A DNA stretch of 64,000 nucleotides from Nymphaea colorata (Eukaryota > Streptophyta > Magnoliopsida > Nymphaeales > Nymphaeaceae), in assembly GCF_008831285.2 (NCBI RefSeq), contig NC_045151.1, positions 6,897,682 to 6,961,681 of the forward strand. The letters run 5' to 3'. The position numbers and the translations under genes were made by a program. The notes beneath the pieces were generated by a model. That model was not told where the DNA came from, did not search any database, and saw only the letters and a program-made list of their open reading frames with translations. Every line of letters begins with the position of its first letter. The first letter of the stretch is position 1. This document shows, one piece after another, positions 13,848-41,563 of this stretch.

Positions 13848-14152
13848 TGGCGCCGGGCATCCGATTGGGTGGCCAGATTAAGGAGTCTAAACACCAGCCC
13901 AAGGCCTGGCCCTTTAAAAATAGACTGGGCTGGGCTGGGACGGGCCGACTCGGCAGCTTATCAGGCCTTGGGTTGGATCATTTTTTTGCGACTAATGGGC
14001 CAGGTGGGTTTTTCCCAAACAAAAGCCCGATCTGCACCAAAATGAAAGTTAAAAACTTTTGCAGTTTACTTTTTAATTGTACTTAATTTTTTTTAAGTGA
14101 AAAAAAATTGTTGGGCCTACTGGAACCTGTTGATGGCCTGGCCTGGTGCCTA
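13848..14152. mobile_element. Possible MITE with GGCCTGGCC-rich ends
   Basis: The segment opens with GGCGCCGGGCATCC and closes with GGCCTGGCCTGGTGCC, which are imperfectly inverted. Its interior is rich in GGGCTGGGC and GGCCTTGGG motifs, typical of a widespread plant MITE type. No target duplication was found, so the limits are approximate. Confidence 0.4.
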
Positions 14153-14159
14153 GCGTTAG

Positions 14160-14800
14160 TTGAAGTCATGGTTCCAACTACATTTTGACGATTCTTCTTT
14201 GAGTTGGCTAACTGACTTCATAAACTCTTTCAATCTACTTGTTGGTACTATAGCAAGCAACTTGCAAATGAACAATTTACATGAGCAGACAGAAGGAGAA
14301 TCACACCAAGTTATGACATAAATATCTTCAGTACTGCATTCGCTGAAACTCTTCTTCACTAAGTTGGTGGCCAATGCCACTAGCCCAATGTCCTCACCAG
14401 CTTCGTTTGCCTATGTCGTCTCACTCTTAATGGTATGCTCTCTCACTCGAATGAATTGAAACACCAAGGAGTATGATAGTTCGAGCAATTGGTGGCAAAA
14501 TCATTCTCCAACCAATAAATGAGAGTAAAATCATCCTTTATAATCACTTCAATCTTTTTTTTTCCCTTTTCATTCCATTAGTTTCTCATTCTCTTTCCCT
14601 TGCTTTCCTTTCATTTCCTTTTTCATTCCTCCTTTTCCTTCCCTTTCCCTCCATCCAATCCAAACAAAGTGTAAGTGGTTTCATATAGAAAGTGTATCCT
14701 CATCCTTCAAATCCAAGGGTCGCGGGATAGAATTTAGGTTCTAATTGAAAAACCCACAAATAGGGAGAAATTGAGTAGTGTGGCAACGATTGGAAAAGGA
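14160..14800. other. Intergenic stretch with pyrimidine-rich repeat end
   Basis: No gene is recognised. At about 14565-14660 a long C/T-rich tract ends in CCCTTTCCCTCCATCCAA. A very similar tract with the same CCCTCCATCCAA core lies near 53060-53112, and an inverted relative (TTGGATGCAGGGAAAAAG) near 43036. These look like one end of a dispersed MITE family. I could not identify partner ends. Confidence 0.35.
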
Positions 14801-14802
14801 GA

Positions 14803-14922
14803 GGGTAGTTTTATCATTTAAAAGTATAAGCAGTTTTTATTTAAAAAACATGGAATTTTGAAAATTACTAAGGGTAATTTTATCATTTAAAAGTATAAGC
14901 AGTTTTTATTAAAAACTGCTTA
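14803..14922. repeat. Direct repeat pair with a perfect hairpin
   Basis: A block beginning GGGTAGTTTTATCATTT at 14803 is repeated with one change at 14872, a period of 69 bases. In the second copy, TAAGCAGTTTTTA (14896-14908) is followed after one T by its exact inverse complement (14910-14922), giving a 13-bp-stem hairpin. In the first copy the arm is not completed. Confidence 0.85.
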
Positions 14923-15170
14923 GTTGAAAGATTTATTTTAAATATATTTTATACAAAAATGGCTAAATAACTTTTCTATAAAAATGGCTCATAAAATATG
15001 ACGCAATTGTAATATTTGAAACCACATTAAGATGATCATGGAAGGACCGCAGCTTTCACCATGCCTAGCTCGTTTTGTCGACCGAATTCGGCGCCTCTTA
15101 CATTTTCAACTACTTTGCTAGGGGTTGACAATTGGACACTTTTTTTTTTTTTTTTAAAAAAAGGGAAGGG

Positions 15171-15177
15171 TATAAAG
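15171..15177 (+). promoter_or_regulatory. TATA box of the NDR kinase gene
   Basis: TATAAAG lies about 200 bases before the proposed splice donor of the first non-coding exon, after a T/A-rich tract. Transcription would be expected to start about 25-35 bases downstream, near 15200. This is inferred from motif and position. There is no transcript evidence in the window. Confidence 0.5.
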
Positions 15178-15199
15178 GTACGCTGAATAAAATGACACG

Positions 15200-16018
15200 G
15201 GGATCATATGCTATGTTGATGAGGCTATTGTCGTAATTGTAAAAAGCTCAGAAGCTTCCCAGAAGGACGCGCAACAGATAGAGAGCCGAAATCTCCGCTG
15301 GACGAGACGACGATCTCTGCTCCTCTAAGTAACTGCTGTTTGATCGGCCCCACACGCACACTCTTTCTTTCCGTAAGTTTAGCGTTCCTCTTCCTCTCCA
15401 CCCCTTTTGATCGGTCTCGATTGGGTCACTGGACGTTCCGATCTACGGTACTTTCAGTATCTTGACAGGACCTTCTCTCCGCTTTGGCTTGGTATCTTTC
15501 CTTCCGCCTATACACCTGCTTATTTTGGGATTTTGAGTGTTTATTATCGGAATTCTATTTGGGTGTAAACTTGGAGTTCTACGTTCCTTCTTTTTTTTGG
15601 GGTGTCTGGGCTGGCCCTTGCAGGACGCTTTTGGGCGGGAATTTGATGTTCTCCTGTTTCGGGATCGAGGGGTTTGCTAATTTAAGGTTTTGAGATGGGA
15701 TTTTCACATCCCTTTGGATGGTAAAGGGTTACTTTGGAGGTGATTAAGTTTTATTGGGGAATTCGTCTTGTTTGGCTTGTCGATATCGACTCGCGATGCA
15801 GTTGATTTCTAATGCCTTGTTGTTTGTTTTGCTTTTTGTGAACCGAACGAACTTTTTGCTAGTTTGTGAAGTAATTTTGCTTGTTACTTGCTTGACAGAG
15901 TAGATTTTCAGTGGAAATATCGGTTTTTTGCAAGTTGTGATTCGCTTCTTTTGGGTTCTTCCCAGCGGAGGAGGAGAATTTGGGCGCTCGGTTGATACTG
16001 GACTGCTATGGTGTTTTG
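15200..16018 (+). other. 5'UTR of the NDR kinase gene with a leader intron
   Basis: The proposed first exon runs from about 15200 to 15372 and ends at TTTCC followed by GTAAGT. An intron of 526 bases (15373-15898) ends at TTGCTTGACAG. The second exon then begins at 15899 and contains 120 bases of leader before the start codon at 16019. The only ATG in this second leader part is that of a tiny uORF at 16008. Exon 1 limits are predicted from splice signals. Confidence 0.6.

Positions 16019-16019
<1 letters not shown>
16008..16019 (+). promoter_or_regulatory. Three-codon uORF overlapping the NDR start codon
   Basis: ATG GTG TTT TGA ends at 16019, and the A of its stop is the first base of the kinase ATG (sequence TGATGG). 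Ribosomes that start at the upstream ATG would terminate exactly on the main start. Such an arrangement could tune translation by leaky scanning or reinitiation. The sequence fact is certain but the regulatory role is inference. Confidence 0.6.
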
Positions 16020-32526
<16,507 letters not shown>

Positions 32527-34230
32527 ACCAAGCCAACTCCAAATTTTGGAAGAATTGTTTATATTTTCATAGTCAAGATTTTTTATAGCAGAAAAGTAGC
32601 AGAAAGCTGTCTCCAGTCATCTTGGTCTGCCATGTAAGCTTTCAACGAAATATAATTTGGAGTAGACCACACTCATTCAGATTAAAAGAAGCGGGAGAGG
32701 CAGGCTCTACTGCTGTTGCTGCTTTTGTAAAATTCCCTTGGAAAGAAATTTGGAGTATCTTGTTTGCACATGTTTTATCTCTCTTCTCTCTCTCTCCCTC
32801 TCTCCCCCCACACCACCACCACCCTCCCCCTATATATATATATATATATTTGTGAGTGAAAGACAATGATCACAAAAATACATATTATCTTTTTGACATA
32901 TCTTGCATGCTGAAAATGATGCCTGCACTAGTGCTGCTTGGGAGCAGTAAATGTGGACGATGGATAGTGAGGTCAATGAGTATAACCTACAGGACAAGAT
33001 TGGATTTGAGCAGAGAAGGCTATTGTTAAAGCTGATGTTCGATGCATGGCCGGTTATTTGCCTTTAATATCCCTGCGATATTTGGAACAAAGCCATCATT
33101 CTCTTGGACGAGGATCTTTGCTTTTGGAGGTCAGTGGTGGAGTCCCACCCCAAAGCTTCTGCTTGGATGGGGCTATGGAGAAATGTCAAATCCTATCTTT
33201 TCTTTGTAGGCCCTTTTTCTTAATATATACATTTTTTACAGGAATTGCAATATATCACAGTTGTCTCCTTGTTCATCTGGAAATCTGTAGTCAACTGAGG
33301 AGTTTAGCTACCTCATTTATTGTTCTTCCATTGAACTGCGTTGTATAAGAGCATTATTTTGGTCTGCTAAATGCCAGTTTGTGTTTCTTTTGTTTTTATT
33401 TTTTCACTAGCTTCTGCTGTAATGTTTTTAATGTAGCTTATGAATATTATTGCATCTAAAGAAAATCATTTCTTCTTCCGCCTCATTGTTACTGCTTTGA
33501 AATGAGATGGACAGATGTAATTGGATAGCCTCTTAACCCTATGCTGGGACTAACGTGCTGGAAGTGCCGAACTATATCCTATGTTTTGACAAAAACTTTC
33601 TTTTTTGGTGCTACTGTTGGAACGACTTTTTATGTGGCCCAGCCATCGATCGCACGCGAGCTTTCCAAATCAATTTGGGTCCCATTTGTTTGACAAAATG
33701 AGGTCTAGTATCTTTTGAGTAGGGATTAACGGGCATTTCCCATTCTATTGTGGTTATTTTTAATTGACTCGGAGATATCTGGCATTTTTGGAATTTCATT
33801 TGGTTTTAGTTTGTTTCTTTGGGTGGGGAGAGGAGAGAGAGATTTAAATGGTGGTGTTCATTTGGAACTAAGCTGGCTCGCTCACACCGGTTTGTTGCAT
33901 ATTGGCCGATCTTTTTATTGTTTGTTTTGGTAGCAAACCATATGATCTGCTACGTCACATCGTTGAATTGTATCTGTGCTCTCATGGTCAATTAAGAAAA
34001 TGATCACCACGATCGACTTGTCACAAGCACCAATGTCTGAATGATAGCAAGCCTCCAAACTTAAGGTGCGCAACATATAAAAAACTTAGAAGATAAATGT
34101 AAAGGTTAGGACTTGATTGAGCGGTATTCAATTTGCTTCCCTTCATGCTTCCCTACGACTACGCTACAAAAGAGGCTGGATATTTAGATGGGAGATGAAA
34201 ACCACCTGCATATAGAAGCCACTCTTAAGG
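32527..34230 (+). other. 3'UTR and downstream intergenic stretch
   Basis: The 3'UTR begins after TAA at 32524-32526, but no clear AATAAA fixes its end. A C/T-rich tract with CCACCA repeats and a TA run lies at 32775-32850. An open frame at 33046-33348 resembles no known protein. The rest shows no gene. Confidence 0.4.
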
Positions 34231-34234
34231 TGGA

Positions 34235-34378
34235 AGGCCTGGACTGACTTTTCTGATACAATTTACTTCAAGTTGTCTCCCAGCTGGTGCAAAAACTTCA
34301 AATTGGAGGCCTGGACTGACTTTTCTAATACAATTTAATTTAAGTTACTTTCCAGCTGGTGCAAAAGCTTCAAATTGG
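34235..34378. repeat. Two 72-bp tandem copies
   Basis: A unit starting AGGCCTGGACTGACTTTTCT at 34235 recurs at 34307 with several substitutions, and the first bases of a third copy follow (AGGCC at 34379). No coding role is apparent. Confidence 0.9.
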
Positions 34379-34899
34379 AGGCCGCTTAAACAAATTTCAT
34401 CAAGCCAAGAGTCTTACTATAGGCTAAAATGAGTTTATACCCATGATTAATTGGTTATGTAAAGTTGAGGGCATGGCTTCTACACTATTGCTTCAGATAT
34501 GAAATTTTCAAAATATTGATGGAGAAGATGGGGAAGTGCATAACAAGATATCACAAGTATTTTCCTCTAATGAAATTATTAAGGTCGCACTGATCCTGCT
34601 GAAAGGGCGCTTCTGAATTGTGAAAAGTAGGTGTAAGAGTAATCAAGTTTTTGTTAAGATTCTTTTTTTGCTGGAGAAACCATTTCAGTATAACCGGCTG
34701 CAACTCACTAAGTTCAAGAAAAGAAACTAATCTTATGGTGAATAAGAGTAACCATTTTAGTATAATTGCTCTTACTGGCACATGGCTAAGTTCCTCAATC
34801 TATGTCACTTTATCGCTGGAGCAAGTTAGACCTCATCATTCTTAGTTTCTTCTTTGCAAGGTAACATTTTCAAGCCCACATATAGATTGTTTGTTAGGG

Positions 34900-36900
34900 C
34901 AGGATGGTACAGGAGCAATACTTTCCAATTACTTTGTCAAATCCTTATATAACATGTTCATATTGTTGTCCTGAATAATCCAATCATAGAGACTTGATAA
35001 ACACTTTCCAGGTCGGTAAAAATTTCACTAAATGATCGTAGATTATGTTCAAATGTTCTCATGAATTAAGTGTTTTGCTAATTCATATATTGGTTTTCAG
35101 GCATAACATGGGTTTCTTTATCATCAACAACTCATTAATCATAATTGATTGACTTGAATAACCCATATGATCTTGTACACATCCATCCATATTTTAAGAA
35201 TGTAAGTTGATGAAGTTTTCACAAATGGTTCGTCTCTCACTATAGAAGAAAACATACCGACATAGAATCCCAAATGGTTGTACCAAACATGTGGAAATAG
35301 AGAATTCTTTAGAATTCTCATTAGATTAATATCATTTTCTTTTCTTACTTTTCCATACATTTGTTTTTCAATCATTTTATATGTTTTTGGACCATCGTGG
35401 CAAATAAATACAACTCTACTACTATGTGATCATCTCTTTTCTAGATGTACAAAAAATTGTTGGATCAAATGTACTCTGTTGACTAAAGATTCAATTTCAT
35501 TCTTCATTTTGCAAGCATACTTTAACTCTTTATGCCTTAGCTTTTGAATAATTTAATCAAACTTTGCCAACGAAATATGCTAAAAGGTATTCTTATTTAT
35601 ATACTTCGTTAAAGAACTATGAACTATTCATGCTTTCGGTACATTGGGTTGTTGACATCCCAGCTATAAATGTGGAAGGTGTATATAGTTTATTCCATAT
35701 GGCACAAGTATTCCACAACCTCATGACCTAATAATCTTCTTTCAAAGTGGGAAACAAAATGATGAGCTCATCCCATAAAGTTTCAAAACATTCAATTTTC
35801 CTTTTAATTGATACAACCATTTCTCTCATAAATTGTGAAGTTGTTGATGCTTAGACAATTAGTTAATATAACTGGTGACTTTTTGATCAATAAGTTAAGC
35901 ACAAAACATGTGGACAGAATGTGGAAATATATTCTTTATTTGTAGAGTTCATAATATGATCTGAATAAATTATTATAATAATTGAATACTTTTTACTTCC
36001 AAGTTTTTAGTAAACCCACGTAAATTATGCCTCTTTTCATCTAGAATAAAAATACAGCAACCCAAATTGATCGTAATGATTCACCTTAGTGAGTAATGCA
36101 AAAGACATCAAATAGTTATTCATTTTATATATTGTATCAAATTAAACAATCTAATAATCCTCCCGGCTTCTTAATCTACTCAAAAGAATTTGTTAAACTA
36201 TTTCATTAGTTAAACTTAAATAATATAATTGAAATTCAGATTCTCACTTTTTTAAAAACAATCTACAATATACCCGCATTTATTGATAATAAATTTTGGC
36301 TATCATTTCTAGAGGAACTCTTGATTACTGTTCTGTAAATAAAGCATTACAAAGTTCACCGGCTTCATGTGGCCAAATGTCCAAAACTTGATAATATAGT
36401 TTTCAAATCGCAATCAATCTACTTTAAGTCCAACTTGTGTTGCTCATAGAATTTTTGTGCACATTTCAACATTTTGAAGTTTAATAGAGAGTGCAAGACG
36501 TACCTATGTTATGGGTATATAAATTAAACTAATAGTCTAATTTTTTTCCATTATTTCATTTCCTTATCATACCTTTCTGTTACATGTTGATAGTCTCAAG
36601 ACGACTACACCTTGCCTTTTTTTTTCTTGAATTTATATGAATATCAATATCTACCTATAATTACGTATGCCGTGCAAATTTCGGAAAAGGTGTGATGAAC
36701 ACATTGTTGGAGTATACTCTTCAAGTTCATTATTAAGTGGAACATTTTCTTCTTTACTTTGAATGAACTCATAATTATGGTAAAATCCTAACGTATCCTT
36801 GATGACATCCACCTCATGTGCATTAGCACTATCTCATCCAACTGACCCAACACGAATATTTTCACTAATATTGCTAGGTTCATTTGGATTTTTTTTTTAT
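34900..36900 (-). pseudogene. FAR1-like (Mutator-derived) transposase pseudogene
   Basis: Read on the - strand, the segment near 36165-36030 gives FDTIYKMNNYLMSFALL and, after a stop, KEA and FTWVY, the MULE-transposase core shared by FAR1/FHY3 proteins. Near 35690-35610 it gives FIAGMSTTQCTESMNSS, matching the AGMSTTQRSESMN motif of this family. Further C-terminal pieces follow at 35375-35139 (MIEKQMYGKVRKEN). Stops and frameshifts are numerous. Upstream, an acidic segment near 36880-36640 may be the N-terminal part, but no FAR1 zinc-binding domain is clear. FAR1 genes are domesticated Mutator transposases. This copy could be a dead transposon or a dead host gene. Confidence 0.7.
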
Positions 36901-38280
36901 TTCTCGTTTTATACTATATCAATATCTTTTACTCCGAAACAATAGAACATAATTCAACTGATAGTGATTCCAGAAATATACAACATGATGTGCGCAAAAA
37001 ACATGCTATAGGGAAAAGAAACAAAATCAAATCACATGTAACTGAAAATAAAGAAAATTATGGTCAGTAAGGATGCTTTCTATCTTTTATATACCAGTGT
37101 GATTCATGAAATAGAGTTTAGGGGAAGAAAACCGGTTCACCTATGTAAACCATTTTTCCTTGCCATGTCCTATACCATTATCATTCATGTATCCTTGATC
37201 TGCATCTGTACGGCCATAAGGCATATGCATGGGTAGGCCTATGCAAAATACAAAGGTGCATAGGTCTGTGTGCACAATGCCCTTAAGGGTGAGTCAGGGC
37301 CATCCTGAAAATGGGATAGGGATTCACACATCATGCACAAGAGGCTGTGCACGATGCACCTTCGTGCACATGACCATCTCTAGTTCTCATGCATACACAA
37401 ACACATACAGAGTATGGTTGATGACTCCATTCATATCAGTATTTGTTGGTTAAAGACTTTGGTGGATCAAAGTGAAGAGTTTCATACAAGTTCAGTGAAA
37501 AAGGAAGCTACATGTGTCCAAATCTGCAACATTTTTGAAGGCATCAGAACTGGCGTCAAACCATCTTCGATGCGTCAAACCTTTTCTGATGCTACGCGCA
37601 CCATGTACATGCCACTGACGTTCCCTGCTGCACAACCACAAAATGCAGCCCTGAAGGATGGGATTGCCAGTAAATATTCTCTGATGTTCTTATAGCCCAA
37701 AGAATTTGAATTTTCACAATGCTGCGACCTCACTGCCCTCCATTTCTTTACGCCATTGAAGGGGAGATGGAATACTGCAATAATCGTGTTAGCCAGTAGT
37801 GGAGCCAAGGCTGATGTTGGCAGTTTCCTACACTAAACCCAAAATTATTTCTTTACTTTTATATTGGTTTCTTCAATTATTAATTTGTTTCTTTACCACT
37901 GGTATGACATGTTAGTGGGTATTGGTCAACAATGGCATGGGTGAGTAAATAACCCTCCAACAATACTAACTTTTCTTCAAAGTACTAAAGGACACCCCTA
38001 CTCCGGCGCATTGCCAAAAATAATAAGCCAATTCCGAGCAAGCATGGTTATTTCACTGCCTAAAAAAATCTGAAAATTTTATTGAACCCCTCGTCATTCT
38101 CATCCTAAGACAATCATTGCCTAAAATTCTTGCACACATTAACATGTGCATCAGACGTAGAGAGTTGAGGCTCTGAAGGTTTAAACAGAGGTTGGCTGCT
38201 TGTCAACTTCTTCTTCGGAACATATACCAACCTGCTTTTTCCCTTTTATTTTTAAGAAAAAGAGTTTTTGTTTTTTCGTT
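36900..38280. other. Intergenic stretch, no gene recognised
   Basis: Open frames at 37229-37695 contain no recognisable domain. Short GTGCACAATGC/GTGCACGATGC echoes occur near 37269-37350. Nothing else stands out. Confidence 0.3.
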
Positions 38281-38289
38281 CGTTTATAA

Positions 38290-38810
38290 CGTTATTTCAT
38301 AAATATTTTATTATGTCATAAATATACTTATGTTTAGTGTTATCTCATACATTCGTTCATTATCTTATTATCTCATAAATATTTTATTATCTCAAAAACA
38401 TTATCTCATAGTTCTGTTTGCGTTATGTCATGTATGTCTTTATTATCTTATCTCATAAATTTTTGTTATCTCATAAATTTTATCTTATATTTATGTTTGG
38501 CATTATCTTATACATTCATCCGCCTATTATCTTATTAGTTCATAAATATTTTATTATTTCATAAATATGATATCATTTTTGCGTTATCTCGTATATATGT
38601 TATCTCATTATATCATAAATTTATTATTATCTCATAAATATTGTATCACACTTATGTTTGACACTAACTCATACTTTGTTTGTTCATTATCTCAAAAATC
38701 TTTTGTTACCTTATAAATATTATCTCATATTTGTTATTTCATACATATTCATACTTGTTTGTTATTTCATACATATTCGTTATTTTATACATATACATTA
38801 AAATATTTAC
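38290..38810. repeat. Decayed short-unit array based on TTATCTCATAAATATT
   Basis: Variants of TTATCTCATAAATATTTTA recur more than a dozen times over about 500 bases, mixed with TTATGTTTG and CATACATTCG variants. The spacing is irregular (mostly 15-45 bases), so this looks like an old satellite-like or higher-order array. There is no coding potential. Confidence 0.75.
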
Positions 38811-39042
38811 GCATGCATGAATATATACATCACTAAGATTCACGTCTCCAAAAAAGTTACACCTCGACGGCTCAAACCAAAAACTGTCCGCTCGCTAACC
38901 CCTTCTTCCTTCTCCGTTAATTGTGCGAACAGCTCGGGAACGCTACAACCAAAGTCACCGACCCCGACGGTGGGTGGTCCATCGAGAAATGGGAATGAAG
39001 ATGGCCGACGAAGGAAGTCGACCTCAAAGGAACCCCGCTGCG

Positions 39043-39260
39043 CTATTCATTGCCGCAGAAATCGGTTGAGGCGGAAAAATTTTTCATCAACAGCGAAGGT
39101 GGTCGGCGGAAGAGCAGTGGAATGCAGCGATTTTCCTGCATCTCTCTCAACGGTACTATTCATTGCCGCAGAAATCGGTTGAGGCGGAAAAATTTTTCAT
39201 CAACAGCGAAGGTGGTCGGCGGAAGAGCAGTGGAATGCAGCGATTTTCCTGCATCTCTCT
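39043..39260. repeat. Recent 113-bp tandem duplication
   Basis: The unit starting CTATTCATTGCCGCAGAAAT at 39043 is repeated at 39156 almost without change. The second copy ends near 39260. The unit is GC-richer than its surroundings and 113 is not a multiple of three, so the open frames here shift between copies and are not a real gene. Confidence 0.93.
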
Positions 39261-39703
39261 ACCGTCGGCAGTTGACATATTGGGGATCTTGAACCATGTA
39301 GAAATATGCAATCATCTTATTCATCAAACAAACATAGACTATAGACTACAGAAAATTTAAAAGTGTCAATATCTCCCTGTGAAATAGAACAGTAACTTTT
39401 GCAACCTTTTTATGTTGCATTTTACTTGCTCCCTTGGCAACAACTTCTCCAAGAGCACTCGACCACACGAATATAAGCTTTTTTTAAGAAGTTCTCTGTC
39501 CATTATCTCTCCGTATATTCATATTCTATTTAGCAAAGAGTTGTCCTTTGTAAACTTTGCTACAAAAAGTAAGTTTTTTTTGTAATGTCAGTCCATTAGT
39601 ACATTCTTTAAGGTAAAGGAAGTATTTTTAGATATCAAGGACACACTGCCAAAACTTTTAATAGCAAACTGCCTACAACAAATCTATATCTTAGCAACAG
39701 ATA

Positions 39704-40026
39704 CTTCAAAAATTCTGAAAATTGGTAGGAGTGATCCTTAGATATAGACGATTCCAACGATCCCTTGCTCGACCCCTAACATCGTTGGAGCTGACAACGC
39801 CGACCAATTTCGCGACAGGTTCTAGGCGGGTTTGGCTCTGTTCTGCGACTCCCTGTCTGTTTTACAGGATAGGCGACACTTCAAAAATTCATATCTCTGC
39901 AATGCTTGCTCCAAAAATTTGGAAATTTTACAGGGAGATTCCTCATATGTAGACGATTCCAAAGAGCCTTACTCGACCTCTGCCATCATCGGAACTGACA
40001 GCGCCAGCCAAAATCGTGACAGGTTT
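39704..40026. repeat. Pair of diverged direct repeats beside an LTR
   Basis: Two related blocks begin with ACTTCAAAAATTC and run through AGACGATTCCAA, CTCGACC and GACAGGTT: about 39704-39822 and 39880-40026. They lie on the internal side of the primer-binding site at 40100, so they are probably part of the leader of the adjoining LTR element. Confidence 0.65.
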
Positions 40027-40099
40027 TTTCGATGGAAAGGTGCTTGACAAGTCAGGCGATAGATATTCTGTTCCCCATGCCCTCACGACAGCCTTTGTG

Positions 40100-40400
40100 G
40101 CTCTGATACCACGTGAAAATGAAGAGGACAAAAAGGCAAAAAACAGTTTAACGTGGTTCGACTAAAATCAGCCTATGTCCACGACAAAGGGAAAACTTTC
40201 GCTCTCACTCTCAATCTTTTGGAGAGAGCTTATTATTAATATGTATAGTTGAGTTACAGTAGAGATCCTATAATTGTTGATCTTGATTTAGATAAACAAG
40301 GTAACTCTTGAATTTCAAATTCATTCTCTGCTTGATTTTAAGAGGAAATCTTCTATTGTGCTCTTCAGCCATATTTATTTTATCAATAATATCATTATGA
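40100..40400 (-). mobile_element. LTR and primer-binding site of a Copia-like element
   Basis: On the - strand TGGTATCAGAGC (complement of 40100-40111) is the classic initiator-methionine tRNA primer-binding site of Copia elements. The LTR begins next to it at about 40114 (TGAAAATG on the + strand). It includes AACGTGGTTCGACTAAAATC and CCTATGTCCACG, motifs common in plant Copia LTRs. The far end is not defined and no second LTR was found, so this is a fragment. Confidence 0.6.
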
Positions 40401-41362
40401 TTGATACTATGGGCGTACATGCCTTTCTTCTTTCGAACGCCCCAGCTATCAGCCCGGCCTCCAGAAGCATCGGTCAGTTTGTACCATGTATTTGACCGCC
40501 TGTTGCAAGGAGCACCTTGACTCTAATTTGCACCTTTCTCTTTAGCTTGACTATGACCATGGAAATCAACCTGATCTTCAGCAGAAACTCCTGCCTTGTC
40601 CTGCTATTCATTCCAACATTCACAATGACTTCTGTTTGTGCTTCCCATTCACTGCGCTTGAATCAAACCCATTTTGTGCTTTTTTCAAAGTCCGTGTCTT
40701 CACATCACTTTGATCTCCCCGGCTAACCTGCCCCGCCCGCTGCAAGGACACATTATTTCGAACGAGTCAAACTGGAGGATGCTATTAACTTTTACATGTT
40801 CAATTGATCACGTTCACTTTATGGTGGCGGACTAAAGGATAGGAGCCTTCTTTATGCCTTTCGTTTTCCTTTTTTTTTAAAAAAATTTTAATACATTATC
40901 TGCTCAAAGCACTATATAGTGCAATAGACTGTCGCGCCTTTGAGCAACTGGCATCATGATTATCCTTTAGTGACTACTGTGGATCTACCTTTAGGAAGAT
41001 TCTGTATTTGTTTCCATGTATGAAAGCGACTATAAGCCATTGCTGTGAAGTGCCCTTGGATTGGGTCCGTGAGGTGCCCTTGGATTAGGACCAATAAAGC
41101 AAGCTCAGAGGGATCCGGTCTTAGAAGACCAGATATTAATCAATATAAGGCTCACTTCTTAAAGCTGAATGCAATATAATCCTAACCAACATTACTCACA
41201 AGTTTTGTGCTTATCAATTTACTTTGACAGAATCCATAAGGAGGTGTGCGTGGTAACATGAATGATACATGATCTAATGTTCGATGAATCTGTCATAAAG
41301 ATTGAGACGTCCATTTGAATCTGAAATTTTGTGGCATTAGTTTTGAGCCGACTTGCAAAGGC
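40400..41362. other. Intergenic stretch, no gene seen
   Basis: No recognised coding sequence or repeat family apart from a short direct echo GAGGTGCCCTTGGATT / AAGTGCCCTTGGATT near 41048 and 41070. Confidence 0.3.
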
Positions 41363-41370
41363 TATGCAGA

Positions 41371-41555
41371 CAAGGGGTGAAGTCAGGAATTTTTTGTTAG
41401 GAAGACATAAGTGTATATTCAAAACTTTAACAGAAACCAAAATATAATTTTTTAAAATTTTTATATAGGCTAAATATTTTTTAAATTATATATCTTTTTT
41501 TTTTGAAATTTTACGGTGGCCAAGGCCCCTGCCGGGACCCCTGGCTCCACCCCTG
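41371..41555. mobile_element. hAT-like MITE related to the copy at 7247
   Basis: The left end CAAGGGGTGAAGTCAGG and right end CCTGGCTCCACCCCTG form an imperfect inverted repeat around an AT-rich, poly-T core. Near-identical ATGCAGAC and CTGCAGAC copies lie at 41364-41371 and 41556-41563, overlapping the left end by one base. There is no coding capacity. Confidence 0.6.
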
Positions 41556-41563
41556 CTGCAGAC

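Noticed and set aside
15980-16018. Non-ATG (TTG) in-frame extension upstream of the kinase start
   Set aside because: The ATG at 16019 gives MESARSWF, the usual start of plant NDR kinases. The extension has no conserved sequence.
33046-33348. 100-codon frame after the kinase gene
   Set aside because: No domain, start context or splice evidence, and it overlaps the likely 3' untranslated region.
38290-38810. CRISPR-like array
   Set aside because: Units are irregularly spaced, AT-only and strongly diverged, without unique spacers of constant length, and the genome is a plant's.
39050-39360. Repeated Arg-rich protein across the 113-bp duplication
   Set aside because: The unit length is not a multiple of three, so the apparent repeat is the same DNA read in different frames.
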